Origin: Clostridia bacterium
GTDB lineage: Bacteria; Bacillota; Clostridia; Peptostreptococcales; Anaerovoracaceae
DNA: 5,545 nucleotides
NCBI GenBank assembly: GCA_024682015.1
Contig: JAIKZT010000078.1
Span: 1-5,545 of the forward strand
Direction: 5' to 3'
Below the pieces are notes generated by a model. The model had not been told where the DNA came from and did no database searches. It saw only the letters and a program-made list of their open reading frames with translations. The translations under genes and the position numbers were made by a program. Shown piece by piece: positions 1 to 5,545 of the stretch. Position 1 is the first letter of the stretch, and every line of letters starts with the position of its first letter.

Positions 1-773
1 TCTTCTCCGCGGTTTTCCACGACTGCTGTATAGGAGAGCGTACCGCCGTTTTCCACGCAGTGGCCAGGCCCCGGAGCGGTCAGAACGCTGCAGAAGAGGT
101 CCTTTGCCGCACCGAAGCGGATCAGCGCCTGCGGCGTGGGATCTCCCAGCATGTCGAGCGGCCGGTGAACGGAAAACCTCTTATTGTCTTCTCTCAGCAG
201 ATACAGCTTTGAAAACTCTCCTCCGTCCCACGGCGTAAACCAGCGATCGCAGGTATCCTCGCACACCGTGCCGGTCGGATCGAAGATGTTGCGCCTTTCC
301 TTGTAGTGATACCCGTTGAAGCCATGCCGCTGCGTGCTGTGGATGAAACGGCCGTTCCCTTCGTACAGCATCGTGTGGCCGATGTGATTGCCCCGGTCGA
401 ACGTCACGATGTCTCCGGGCTGAAGAAGGCTGCGGACCTGCTCGCAGATCGCCTGCTGCTCCTCCGGGCTCTCTTCGTGCGTCAACTCGTAATAGAACAC
501 GCGGCAAGGCAGCACGTCGATCATGTGCCAGGTGAGGTCCGCCGGCAGCCTGTATCCGAACGTCTGGTAATACGTATCCCACACGAAGGATGAGCAATCT
601 ATGAACATATACCGCTGCGCCGTCGCCATTTCAGGCGGCGCGAAAGCGCTCCGCCGCGGGCTGCACCGCACCAGCCGGTCCATGCTCAGCTGATCGTACT
701 GCAGCCGGCTGCCGCGCGAAAGATACGCGCGCGCCGTGTTCAGAAGGATATCCACCTTCTCCTGTCTATCCAT
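1..773 (-). CDS. NlpC/P60-type cysteine hydrolase, second paralog (3' end beyond window)
   Basis: My translation of the minus strand from the ATG at 773 stays open to the window edge, giving 257 residues; the C-terminus is missing. The N-terminal domain has the NlpC/P60 catalytic pattern: nucleophile Cys60 in FIDCSSFVWD, His133 in GHTMLYEGNG and a third polar residue, His145, in RFIHS. An LQPGDIV motif (about 117-123) precedes the His, as is usual in this fold. Family members cleave peptide or amide bonds, often in murein peptides; the substrate here is unknown. It aligns almost without gaps to the gene at 2211-3638: I count 69 identities in the first 110 residues, with C60, H133 and H145 at the same positions. 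After about residue 185 comes the shared KRFSV.RPLD..GDPT segment, then the start of a beta-rich domain (NGGTLSYTAVVENRGE). No signal peptide is seen. The start is fixed by a perfect AGGAGG 7 nt upstream and by the matching MDR(K/Q)EK start of the paralog. It follows the M20 gene by 11 nt and is probably cotranscribed with it. Confidence 0.88.
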   Translation of the reverse strand, partial: MDRQEKVDILLNTARAYLSRGSRLQYDQLSMDRLVRCSPRRSAFAPPEMATAQRYMFIDCSSFVWDTYYQTFGYRLPADLTWHMIDVLPCRVFYYELTHEESPEEQQAICEQVRSLLQPGDIVTFDRGNHIGHTMLYEGNGRFIHSTQRHGFNGYHYKERRNIFDPTGTVCEDTCDRWFTPWDGGEFSKLYLLREDNKRFSVHRPLDMLGDPTPQALIRFGAAKDLFCSVLTAPGPGHCVENGGTLSYTAVVENRGE

Positions 774-780
774 GTCCAGA

Positions 781-786
781 CCTCCT
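781..786 (-). promoter_or_regulatory. Ribosome binding site of the second NlpC/P60 gene, overlapping the M20 stop codon
   Basis: The minus strand reads AGGAGG here, 7 nt before the ATG at 773. The site overlaps the TAG stop of the M20 gene (787-785), so a terminating ribosome sits on the next gene's Shine-Dalgarno. This suggests translational coupling and supports the chosen start. Confidence 0.85.
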
Positions 787-2122
787 AAAACTTAAGAGTA
801 ACGCTGCCGTCCCCGTTCAGGGCGATCGCCTCGCGATCGTACATCATCCCGTCGAGCTGCGCGAAAAACGCTTCTTTGGACGCAAATGTCATCTTTTTCG
901 ACCGTATCACATGCTTCGCCTTTTCCGCACCGTTTTCGAGCAGAAGCTGCAGGGTGACGAGCTGCGCCTTCGCGCTCGTCACGCAGGCCTTTTCAACGCT
1001 TTCGATGTAATACGCATCCGTATGAGCCCTGCCGGCAGCCCCCATGCAGTACGGATGGATGGCCGGGATGAGCAGTGACACGTCTCCCATGTCCGTGCAG
1101 CCCGCGCTCCATTCATCCCCCATCGAGAGCGGGTGGGCGGGATCGAGCAGCGTTGCCGCCTCACAGAACACCTCGCCGAGGGCTCTGTCGTTATCCAGAG
1201 GCATGTACCCGGCCCGGTCGCTGATCACAACCTGCGCGCCGACCGAAGCGGTCGCCCCGGCGATGGCCCGGTTCACCCTTGCGTTGATGTTCCGCAGCCG
1301 CTCGATCGTCGCCGCGCGTATCTTCATCTCGAGCCGGCAGCTTACGCTGTCGCCCGTGATCCCGGCCAGCTGCAGGCGCGCGTGATCCTCCTCGATAAAC
1401 GTCTCGCGCAGGGCGTTCATGGCGGAGACGGACAGTTCCGCCGCCAGCAGGGCGTTCACCCCCAGATGGGGCGCGATCCCCGCATGCGTAGCCTTGCCGA
1501 TGAACTGCACTGTTTTGATCAGGCAGCCATCGTCTCCGCTGTTGGGAAACTCGAACGAACCTTCCCCATACGACGTATGCACCATGAAGGCCATGTCGCA
1601 GCCGTCCATGTACCCGCGGCGCAGGAACTCCTGCTTGCCGCCGTAATAGCGTATGACGCCCTTCTGGCGCAGTTCCTCGCGAAATTCCAGGTCGACGAGT
1701 TCCTCCGCCGGCACGGCCATCAGCCGCACGCGGCCGCACAGGCCGTCCCTGACGCAAGGCGTCTGCAGCGCCGCCGCGAGGCCCAGAAGAGCCGCGGACT
1801 GCGCGTGGTGCCCGCAGGCATGCACGCAGCCGGTCTGCCGCGCCGCGGGGTGCTGGGGAATGATGAGGGAATCCATTTCCCCGATCACGAGTATGGCCGG
1901 TCCCGGGCGGCCAGTATCCCAGTCGGCATAAAACCCGGGGATATCGCCAGCCCTGTGCAGCTCATACCCGAGCGCCTCGAAGCCTTTCTCCAGATAGGCG
2001 GACGTCTCCCATTCCTTATACCCGCTCTCCGCGTGCGCCCAGATGTAATCGTGCGCATCGAAGATCAGGCCGCGGTTTGCGTCTACTGCCGAGCACAGCT
2101 GCTCGAATCTGATCTGTTCCAT
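785..2122 (-). CDS. M20-family (M20D/AbgB-like) metal-dependent amidohydrolase/peptidase
   Basis: 445 residues, the usual length for the M20 aminoacylase/amidohydrolase group, which hydrolyses N-acyl- or aminobenzoyl-amino acids and dipeptides with two metal ions. The expected ligands are visible: GEMDSL at 81-86; HACGHHAQ at 101-108 (Cys103 and His105, the M20D 'HACGH' signature); the catalytic Glu pair E140/E141 in VPAEE; His182 in MVHTS; and His367 in GRAHTD. The dimerisation/lid domain is recognisable from about 205 to 310, with GKATHAG (His213). The segment CTDMGDVSLLIPA (342-354) resembles the STDVGDVS stretch of AbgB-type p-aminobenzoyl-glutamate hydrolases, but also of other M20D enzymes, so I give no gene symbol or substrate. 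No signal peptide is seen, so it is probably cytoplasmic. The start at 2122 has AGAGGA (2129-2134) 6 nt upstream. It lies 88 nt after the first NlpC/P60 gene and 11 nt before the second. About 45 residues beyond the conserved core form a weakly characterised C-terminal tail. Confidence 0.93.
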   Translation of the reverse strand: MEQIRFEQLCSAVDANRGLIFDAHDYIWAHAESGYKEWETSAYLEKGFEALGYELHRAGDIPGFYADWDTGRPGPAILVIGEMDSLIIPQHPAARQTGCVHACGHHAQSAALLGLAAALQTPCVRDGLCGRVRLMAVPAEELVDLEFREELRQKGVIRYYGGKQEFLRRGYMDGCDMAFMVHTSYGEGSFEFPNSGDDGCLIKTVQFIGKATHAGIAPHLGVNALLAAELSVSAMNALRETFIEEDHARLQLAGITGDSVSCRLEMKIRAATIERLRNINARVNRAIAGATASVGAQVVISDRAGYMPLDNDRALGEVFCEAATLLDPAHPLSMGDEWSAGCTDMGDVSLLIPAIHPYCMGAAGRAHTDAYYIESVEKACVTSAKAQLVTLQLLLENGAEKAKHVIRSKKMTFASKEAFFAQLDGMMYDREAIALNGDGSVTLKF

Positions 2123-2163
2123 CGTTTTTCCTCTTAATGTTCAAACAACGCTTCTTCGGGATA

Positions 2164-2196
2164 CCGATCCCGGAGCCTCATCCTATCCGGGACCGG
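2164..2196 (-). other. Intercistronic hairpin between NlpC/P60 and M20 genes
   Basis: The arms 2164-2174 and 2186-2196 pair over 11 bp (CCGGTCCCGGA with TCCGGGATCGG on the minus strand, one G-U wobble) around an 11-nt loop. It sits inside the only sizeable gap of the operon (2123-2210, 88 nt). No T-run follows (the next bases are TATCCCGAAG), so it is not a typical intrinsic terminator. A role in mRNA stability or processing, or in tuning the M20 gene, is inference. I see no convincing promoter in the gap. Confidence 0.6.
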
Positions 2197-2210
2197 GAAC
2201 AGGAATCTCT

Positions 2211-3638
2211 TTACGATATGTCCACTGCCCCGTTCAGATACGACGGCCGGATGACCGCGAAACAGAAGCGCCCGAACAGCGTGTCGATCCAGCGGTCCGC
2301 GTCCTCTCCGCTCTTTACGGAAGGCGCCTCGCCGCATTCGAATGACCCCGCGAGCGATGCTCCGTCCCACGCCGCGGAATAGCATTTCGTCATCAGCGCG
2401 TCGTCCGCGCAGAGGATGATATCCCCCGGCTCCAGGCAGTTCCTGTCGATGTGGACCGCCCTGTTTTCCCCGCCCGCGGCGATCTGCGGCGTGATGACGC
2501 CAAAGCCGCCGAACAGGCCGTATACGCTTCCGTTTGCCTCCTTGTCGGGCGGCCGGCGGGACAATACGTCTCCTGCCGCCGTATCGTGCAGGAAGAACAG
2601 CCGCTTCAGGATGCGCTGGCATGCCTCCGGACTGAAGGCGCCCGGACTTTCAAGGGCGGCGCCTTCCACCCTTGAACTGACCGCCACGTCCGGCACGTAG
2701 ATCTCAAGGCCGTTGACCGTGACCAAGGGTTTGCCCAGCAAGCCCTTTTGCCGCTCCGCCTTTACCGTAAACACAGGTCTATAGGATTCTCCGGGAAGGA
2801 TGTCCGCCGACAGGAAGGCGGCGCCGAGAAGCTGCGTTCCCTCGCCCGCTTCAAAGGCCACGTCGATCCGCTTCGCCTCCTTGCCCCGGTTCACCGCTTC
2901 GACTTCGTAGGATACGGTCCCTCCCGGCGAGACCGCGTGCCCGCATCCGACGGACGGATACGCGCTGCAGTACAGATCTGCCGCGTCCGTGGCCCGTATG
3001 ATCGCCTGCCTGGTCGGGTCGCCGACCACGTCCAGCGGACGGTTTACGGAAAAGCGCTTGAACTTGCTTGCGAACAGATACATCCCGTCGTCCTTGTTGC
3101 GGGTCATTCTGTCCACGCTGGCGATGCGCAGGCCGCCTTCCGGGTTGAAGATATTGCGCATCTCCCCGTAGTGGTACCCGTTGAAGCTTCCCGCCTGCAT
3201 GCAGTGGATGAACATTCCGTCCCCCAGGTACAGCATAGTGTGCGCGGCCCTGGACATCCACTCGTAACAGATGATGTCCCCCGGCTGCAGGCATGCGCGG
3301 AAATCCTTCAGGATCTGCTCCTTCTCTGCATCGCTCTCCTCGTGCGTCAGCTCGTAGTAAAAGACCCTGGCGGACATGTGATCGATCATGTTGATCACCA
3401 TGTCCGCTTCCAGCCTGCAGTCGAACGCCTGATAATAGCAGTCCCAGACAAAGGCCGCGCAATCCAGGAACAGATACCGTCCCTCTGCGGCGGCTTCCGG
3501 CGGGGCAAAAGCGTTCCGCCGGGCCGTGCACCGCACGATGCGGTCCAGGCTCAGCTGGTCGTACTGGAGCCAGTGACCCCTATCCATGTACGCTTTGGCC
3601 ACCTTCAGCAGAATGTCCGCTTTTTCCTTTCTGTCCAT
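2211..3638 (-). CDS. NlpC/P60-type cysteine hydrolase, multi-domain, first paralog
   Basis: 475 residues with no signal peptide or membrane segment, so probably cytoplasmic. Residues about 1-170 hold an NlpC/P60-like catalytic domain: Cys60 in LFLDCAAFVWD, His133 in AAHTMLYLGDG, His145 in MFIHC, and LQPGDII before the His. Family enzymes hydrolyse peptide or amide bonds, typically gamma-glutamyl or murein peptide links; the substrate here is unknown. Residues about 230-325 look like a beta-sandwich (SPGGTVSYEVEAVNRGKEA, then alternating strands). Residues about 335-470 may be a degenerate second NlpC-like unit: LEPGDIIL at 402-409, a strand-like MTKCYSAAWDG, and an FCFAVIRPS end, but no DC nucleophile or matching His. 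There are about 15 Cys, consistent with a reducing compartment. Two ATGs are in tandem (3641 and 3638). I chose 3638 because AGGAGG lies 5 nt away, against only 2 nt for 3641, and because the paralog starts at the same residue. It follows the M81 gene by 11 nt. Confidence 0.88.
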   Translation of the reverse strand: MDRKEKADILLKVAKAYMDRGHWLQYDQLSLDRIVRCTARRNAFAPPEAAAEGRYLFLDCAAFVWDCYYQAFDCRLEADMVINMIDHMSARVFYYELTHEESDAEKEQILKDFRACLQPGDIICYEWMSRAAHTMLYLGDGMFIHCMQAGSFNGYHYGEMRNIFNPEGGLRIASVDRMTRNKDDGMYLFASKFKRFSVNRPLDVVGDPTRQAIIRATDAADLYCSAYPSVGCGHAVSPGGTVSYEVEAVNRGKEAKRIDVAFEAGEGTQLLGAAFLSADILPGESYRPVFTVKAERQKGLLGKPLVTVNGLEIYVPDVAVSSRVEGAALESPGAFSPEACQRILKRLFFLHDTAAGDVLSRRPPDKEANGSVYGLFGGFGVITPQIAAGGENRAVHIDRNCLEPGDIILCADDALMTKCYSAAWDGASLAGSFECGEAPSVKSGEDADRWIDTLFGRFCFAVIRPSYLNGAVDIS

Positions 3639-3643
3639 CATAT

Positions 3644-3649
3644 CCTCCT
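3644..3649 (-). promoter_or_regulatory. Ribosome binding site deciding the start of the first NlpC/P60 gene
   Basis: AGGAGG on the minus strand, directly after the TAG stop of the M81 gene (3652-3650). The spacing is 5 nt to the ATG at 3638 and 2 nt to the ATG at 3641, favouring the second ATG. Tight placement after the stop suggests translational coupling. Confidence 0.85.
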
Positions 3650-5113
3650 CTATTCGAAATCTACCGGTCTCCAGTTGACAAAATGCATGCCGTCCGGTTT
3701 CGGCACGGCATATCCGGGGGCAGCCGCGTCGAGCATGGCCCGCGAGATCGGGCCGAAGCCTGCCCGGTAATGCACCGCGGATTTCACGATGATGATGCGC
3801 TGCTGGGACGGGATGACCCCACAGCACAGCATCGACGCCGGGTCGTGCGCCTGCCTGCCTTTAGACGTGATGATGATCGTATTGCCCGCGCTTTCGATGA
3901 CGGCCGTCCTGCCCATGTTGTGCGGATTGCCCTTGTCCACGCTGCCGACATTGCGGAAAAAGCCGTCCGTCAGCGCGCGCACGCGCCCCTTCAGATGGAC
4001 CGGCCCGCCGGAAAACGCCGGATCGCTCCAGCCGCCCAGATCCAGCTCCACTTCGGCGCCGACGCCCGCTTCGAAGCAGCGCTCGCTGCTCGCGGGGTCA
4101 TGGATGTTGGAGATCGCGCACCCGGTGATCCCTCTCTCCATCACGCGGCGAAGGAAATGCGTCGTATCGCCGATCGCGCCGGAACCCACGTTGTCGGAGG
4201 CATCCGCGATGACGACAGGCAGGTCCCCGCCCTCCGCCAGAAGCCTTTCCGCCTCGTCCAGCGCCGCATCGACATCGTAAAGGTCCCGCACGAGTTCCCC
4301 GCGCACGTCCCAGATCTCCTTCCCGAGCGCTTTGGCCAGCCTATCCGCCTTTTCCGCGTCTCCGTCCGTGATCGCAAGAACGCTCATGCCAAGATCGGCG
4401 ATATCCGCGAGGAAAAAGCCGTGGTTGATCCGCACGGACAGCACGCCAGGCTCCTTCTCCATTTCCCGAGCCTTTGCGTTTAAGGACCGCAGGGGCTCCA
4501 TTTCCGTCGGGAACAGCGGCAACAGGTACGGCACGCGGCAGTATCCCATGCGCGGATGGACTTTCCCTTCCAGCGTTTCGCGCATGAGCTGCGCCGCCCG
4601 CAGCGCCGCCTGATAGGAATCCGTATGCGGGTACTCCCGGCAGGCTATGAGCGCCGTCGCGTTCTCCGCCATTCTCCGGGTGCAGTTCGTGTGAAGGTCC
4701 AGCGTGCCGATGATTGGCACGTCTTTGCCGACGATCCCGCGGATGCGCTCCAGCATCGCGCCCTCTCCGTCCGGTTCATGCTCCGCGGCCATGGCGCCGT
4801 GAAGCGACAGCAGCACGCCGTCAAAGGGGCCATTTTCCGTCAGCGTATTGCAGATCGTAGAAACAGCCAGTTCGTAGACATCTCTGGTTACCGGCCCGGA
4901 GGGCGTCGCATCAAAGTCGATCACGGGAACGAGCTCGTACTCACTTTTCAGTTCATGGAATGTCTCCAGAAAGGCGACGACGTCCAGTTTCGTCCCAACA
5001 GCGCGGCGAAACACGTCCTCGCCAAAGCGTTTTCCATATGCTTTCATATCCGCCGGATGCGGGCAGAAGCGGTTCGTTTCGTGCTTGAACCCGGCGACCA
5101 AGATCCTTTTCAT
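3650..5113 (-). CDS. M81 family metallopeptidase (MlrC-like)
   Basis: 487 residues, the normal length for the family typified by MlrC, the zinc enzyme that degrades linearised microcystin. Most relatives are found in unrelated bacteria, and their natural substrates are largely unknown. Visible family features: an N-terminal RILVAGFKHETNRFCP (His11 in the HETN motif); SLHGAM (103-108); TLDLHTNCT (137-145) with Asp139 and His141, and CREYPHTDSY with His163, the probable zinc ligands; DASDNVGSGAIGDTT (304-318), the family's glycine-rich D-N-x-G-x-G-x-x-G-D motif; and a C-terminal MlrC domain to about 480. No signal peptide is seen, so it is probably cytoplasmic. I chose the ATG at 5113 because AAAGGA (5121-5126) lies 7 nt upstream and because MKRILVAGFKHETN is the usual family start. 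An in-frame ATG at 5176 lies inside the terminator hairpin and is rejected. This is the first gene of the apparent operon, and its stop abuts the next gene's ribosome binding site. Microcystin degradation is not implied. Confidence 0.93.
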   Translation of the reverse strand: MKRILVAGFKHETNRFCPHPADMKAYGKRFGEDVFRRAVGTKLDVVAFLETFHELKSEYELVPVIDFDATPSGPVTRDVYELAVSTICNTLTENGPFDGVLLSLHGAMAAEHEPDGEGAMLERIRGIVGKDVPIIGTLDLHTNCTRRMAENATALIACREYPHTDSYQAALRAAQLMRETLEGKVHPRMGYCRVPYLLPLFPTEMEPLRSLNAKAREMEKEPGVLSVRINHGFFLADIADLGMSVLAITDGDAEKADRLAKALGKEIWDVRGELVRDLYDVDAALDEAERLLAEGGDLPVVIADASDNVGSGAIGDTTHFLRRVMERGITGCAISNIHDPASSERCFEAGVGAEVELDLGGWSDPAFSGGPVHLKGRVRALTDGFFRNVGSVDKGNPHNMGRTAVIESAGNTIIITSKGRQAHDPASMLCCGVIPSQQRIIIVKSAVHYRAGFGPISRAMLDAAAPGYAVPKPDGMHFVNWRPVDFE

Positions 5114-5144
5114 GTCGTTTTCCTTTCGTTTCGTGACAGTTTTC

Positions 5145-5194
5145 AAAAAACAGGCAGTCTGAGCCGATATGCACATGCCGGCCAGACTGCCCGT
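5145..5194 (-). terminator. Intrinsic terminator after ald
   Basis: On the minus strand the arms 5183-5193 and 5151-5161 form an 11-bp stem (one G-U) that flanking A-T pairs can extend. Four more G-C pairs lie inside it (5179-5182 with 5163-5166, one bulged T), closing a 12-nt loop. TTTTTTG follows directly (5150-5145). It begins about 11 nt after the ald stop codon, the classic form of a rho-independent terminator. It ends 31 nt before the M81 start, so it could also act as a leader attenuator for the downstream operon. Confidence 0.88.
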
Positions 5195-5205
5195 TAAGGA
5201 AAAAT

Positions 5206-5545
5206 CTACAGCTTGATGAAGTTATCGCTTCTGGTCGTCGTGGCGGGAGGCGCCGGATCCAGCTTCCTGTCCGCGATGCCTAAGACGTCCTCCGGACGGA
5301 TCCAGGGCCGGCCCTGAATGCCCGAGGTCTCTTCGTGGGTCAGCAGGCCCTTGTACATCGTCAGCGACCGTCTGTAGAAGCCGTCGGATACGCAGGTCTC
5401 CTCGACGCCCTTGTTCAGGATGCTCAGGATGAACGGCAGCATTTCGCCCGCGTAGGACACGGACGTGGAGTGCGCCACCGCGCCCGGAATGTTCGATACG
5501 CAGAAATGCACGACCCCGTTCACCACGTACCGCGGGTTGTCGTGA
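5206..5545 (-). CDS. ald: Alanine dehydrogenase, C-terminal part (5' end beyond window)
   Basis: 113 codons are open from the right edge to the TAG at 5208-5206. The protein begins HDNPRYVVNGVVHFCVSNIPGAV, matching the conserved C-terminal block of alanine dehydrogenases (HD.P.Y...GVVHY.VANMPGAV), followed by LPFILSILNKG, the counterpart of the usual LPYAL..ANKG. The enzyme converts L-alanine, water and NAD+ to pyruvate, ammonia and NADH in the cytoplasm, or the reverse. Differences from typical members: AHSTS replaces the common PRTST after PGAV, and the last roughly 60 residues (through WIRPEDVLGIADRKLD to a SDNFIKL end) are divergent. A related member of the alanine dehydrogenase/transhydrogenase family cannot be excluded from this fragment. 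An in-frame GTG at 5526 is an internal valine codon, not a start. A terminator follows, so it is probably a separate unit from the hydrolase operon unless there is read-through. Confidence 0.82.
   Translation of the reverse strand, partial: HDNPRYVVNGVVHFCVSNIPGAVAHSTSVSYAGEMLPFILSILNKGVEETCVSDGFYRRSLTMYKGLLTHEETSGIQGRPWIRPEDVLGIADRKLDPAPPATTTRSDNFIKL

Noticed and set aside
181..597. Minus-strand open frame of 138 codons within the partial NlpC/P60 gene
   Set aside because: It is in a different frame from the true product, which I translated from 773 to the edge and which matches its paralog closely.
1133..2137. Long plus-strand open frame (334 codons) opposite the M20 gene
   Set aside because: It is the antisense shadow of a gene with all M20 catalytic motifs, in GC-rich DNA where antisense frames stay open by chance. 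Its product is Arg/His/Pro-rich with no recognisable domain.
2180..2186. Possible -10 box (TAGGAT) in the NlpC-M20 gap on the minus strand
   Set aside because: It lies in the hairpin loop, and no -35-like hexamer is found at 16-18 nt spacing.
2748..3770. Long plus-strand open frame (340 codons) opposite the first NlpC/P60 gene
   Set aside because: Antisense shadow of a conserved gene that has a paralog in the same window. The product has low-complexity composition and no motif.
3639..3827. N-terminal extension of the first NlpC/P60 protein up to an ATG at 3827
   Set aside because: It overlaps the M81 coding region out of frame, and the paralog begins exactly at MDR(K/Q)EK with a strong ribosome binding site.
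5114..5176. Upstream in-frame ATG (5176) as the start of the M81 protein
   Set aside because: The extra 21 residues would be encoded by the terminator hairpin and T-tract. No ribosome binding site fits, and family members begin at the MKRILVAGFKHETN equivalent.
3683..5197. Plus-strand open frames at 3683-4483 and 4556-5197 opposite the M81 gene
   Set aside because: Both are antisense to a full-length, motif-complete M81 protein, have Arg/His/Ala-rich products and resemble no family I know.

Overview
The window is GC-rich bacterial DNA in which every supported gene lies on the minus strand, so transcription runs from right to left. Strong AGGAGG-type ribosome binding sites, very short intergenic gaps and the gene content fit a fermentative, amino-acid- or peptide-using bacterium. 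A Bacillota (Clostridia-like) or a similar anaerobe is my guess, but no taxonomic marker is present.

In transcription order the layout is as follows. (1) 5545-5206: the C-terminal part of an alanine dehydrogenase (ald), running off the right edge. (2) 5194-5145: a strong hairpin with a T6 tract, the apparent terminator of ald. (3) 5113-3650: an M81/MlrC-type metallopeptidase. (4) 3638-2211: a cytoplasmic-looking NlpC/P60 cysteine hydrolase with a multi-domain C-terminal half. (5) 2196-2164: an intercistronic hairpin without a T-tract. (6) 2122-785: an M20-family amidohydrolase or peptidase. (7) 773-1: a second NlpC/P60 protein, clearly paralogous to the first and cut by the left edge.

Genes 3, 4, 6 and 7 look like one operon, with gaps of 11, 88 and 11 nt. 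It alternates a metal-dependent amide hydrolase with an NlpC/P60 cysteine hydrolase, twice. None of the complete products has a signal peptide or membrane segment, so they probably act in the cytoplasm on imported amide or peptide substrates. A pathway that cuts peptides or cell-wall-derived peptides and passes alanine to alanine dehydrogenase is an attractive inference. Substrates cannot be read from the sequence and no transporter is visible here.

The most notable points are the interleaved NlpC/P60 paralogs, their N-terminal catalytic domain followed by a beta-rich linker and a possible degenerate second NlpC-like domain, and a terminator that ends only 31 nt before the start of the M81 gene. 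There is no evidence for mobile elements, CRISPR arrays, tRNA or rRNA. No gene-free stretch exceeds about 92 nt.
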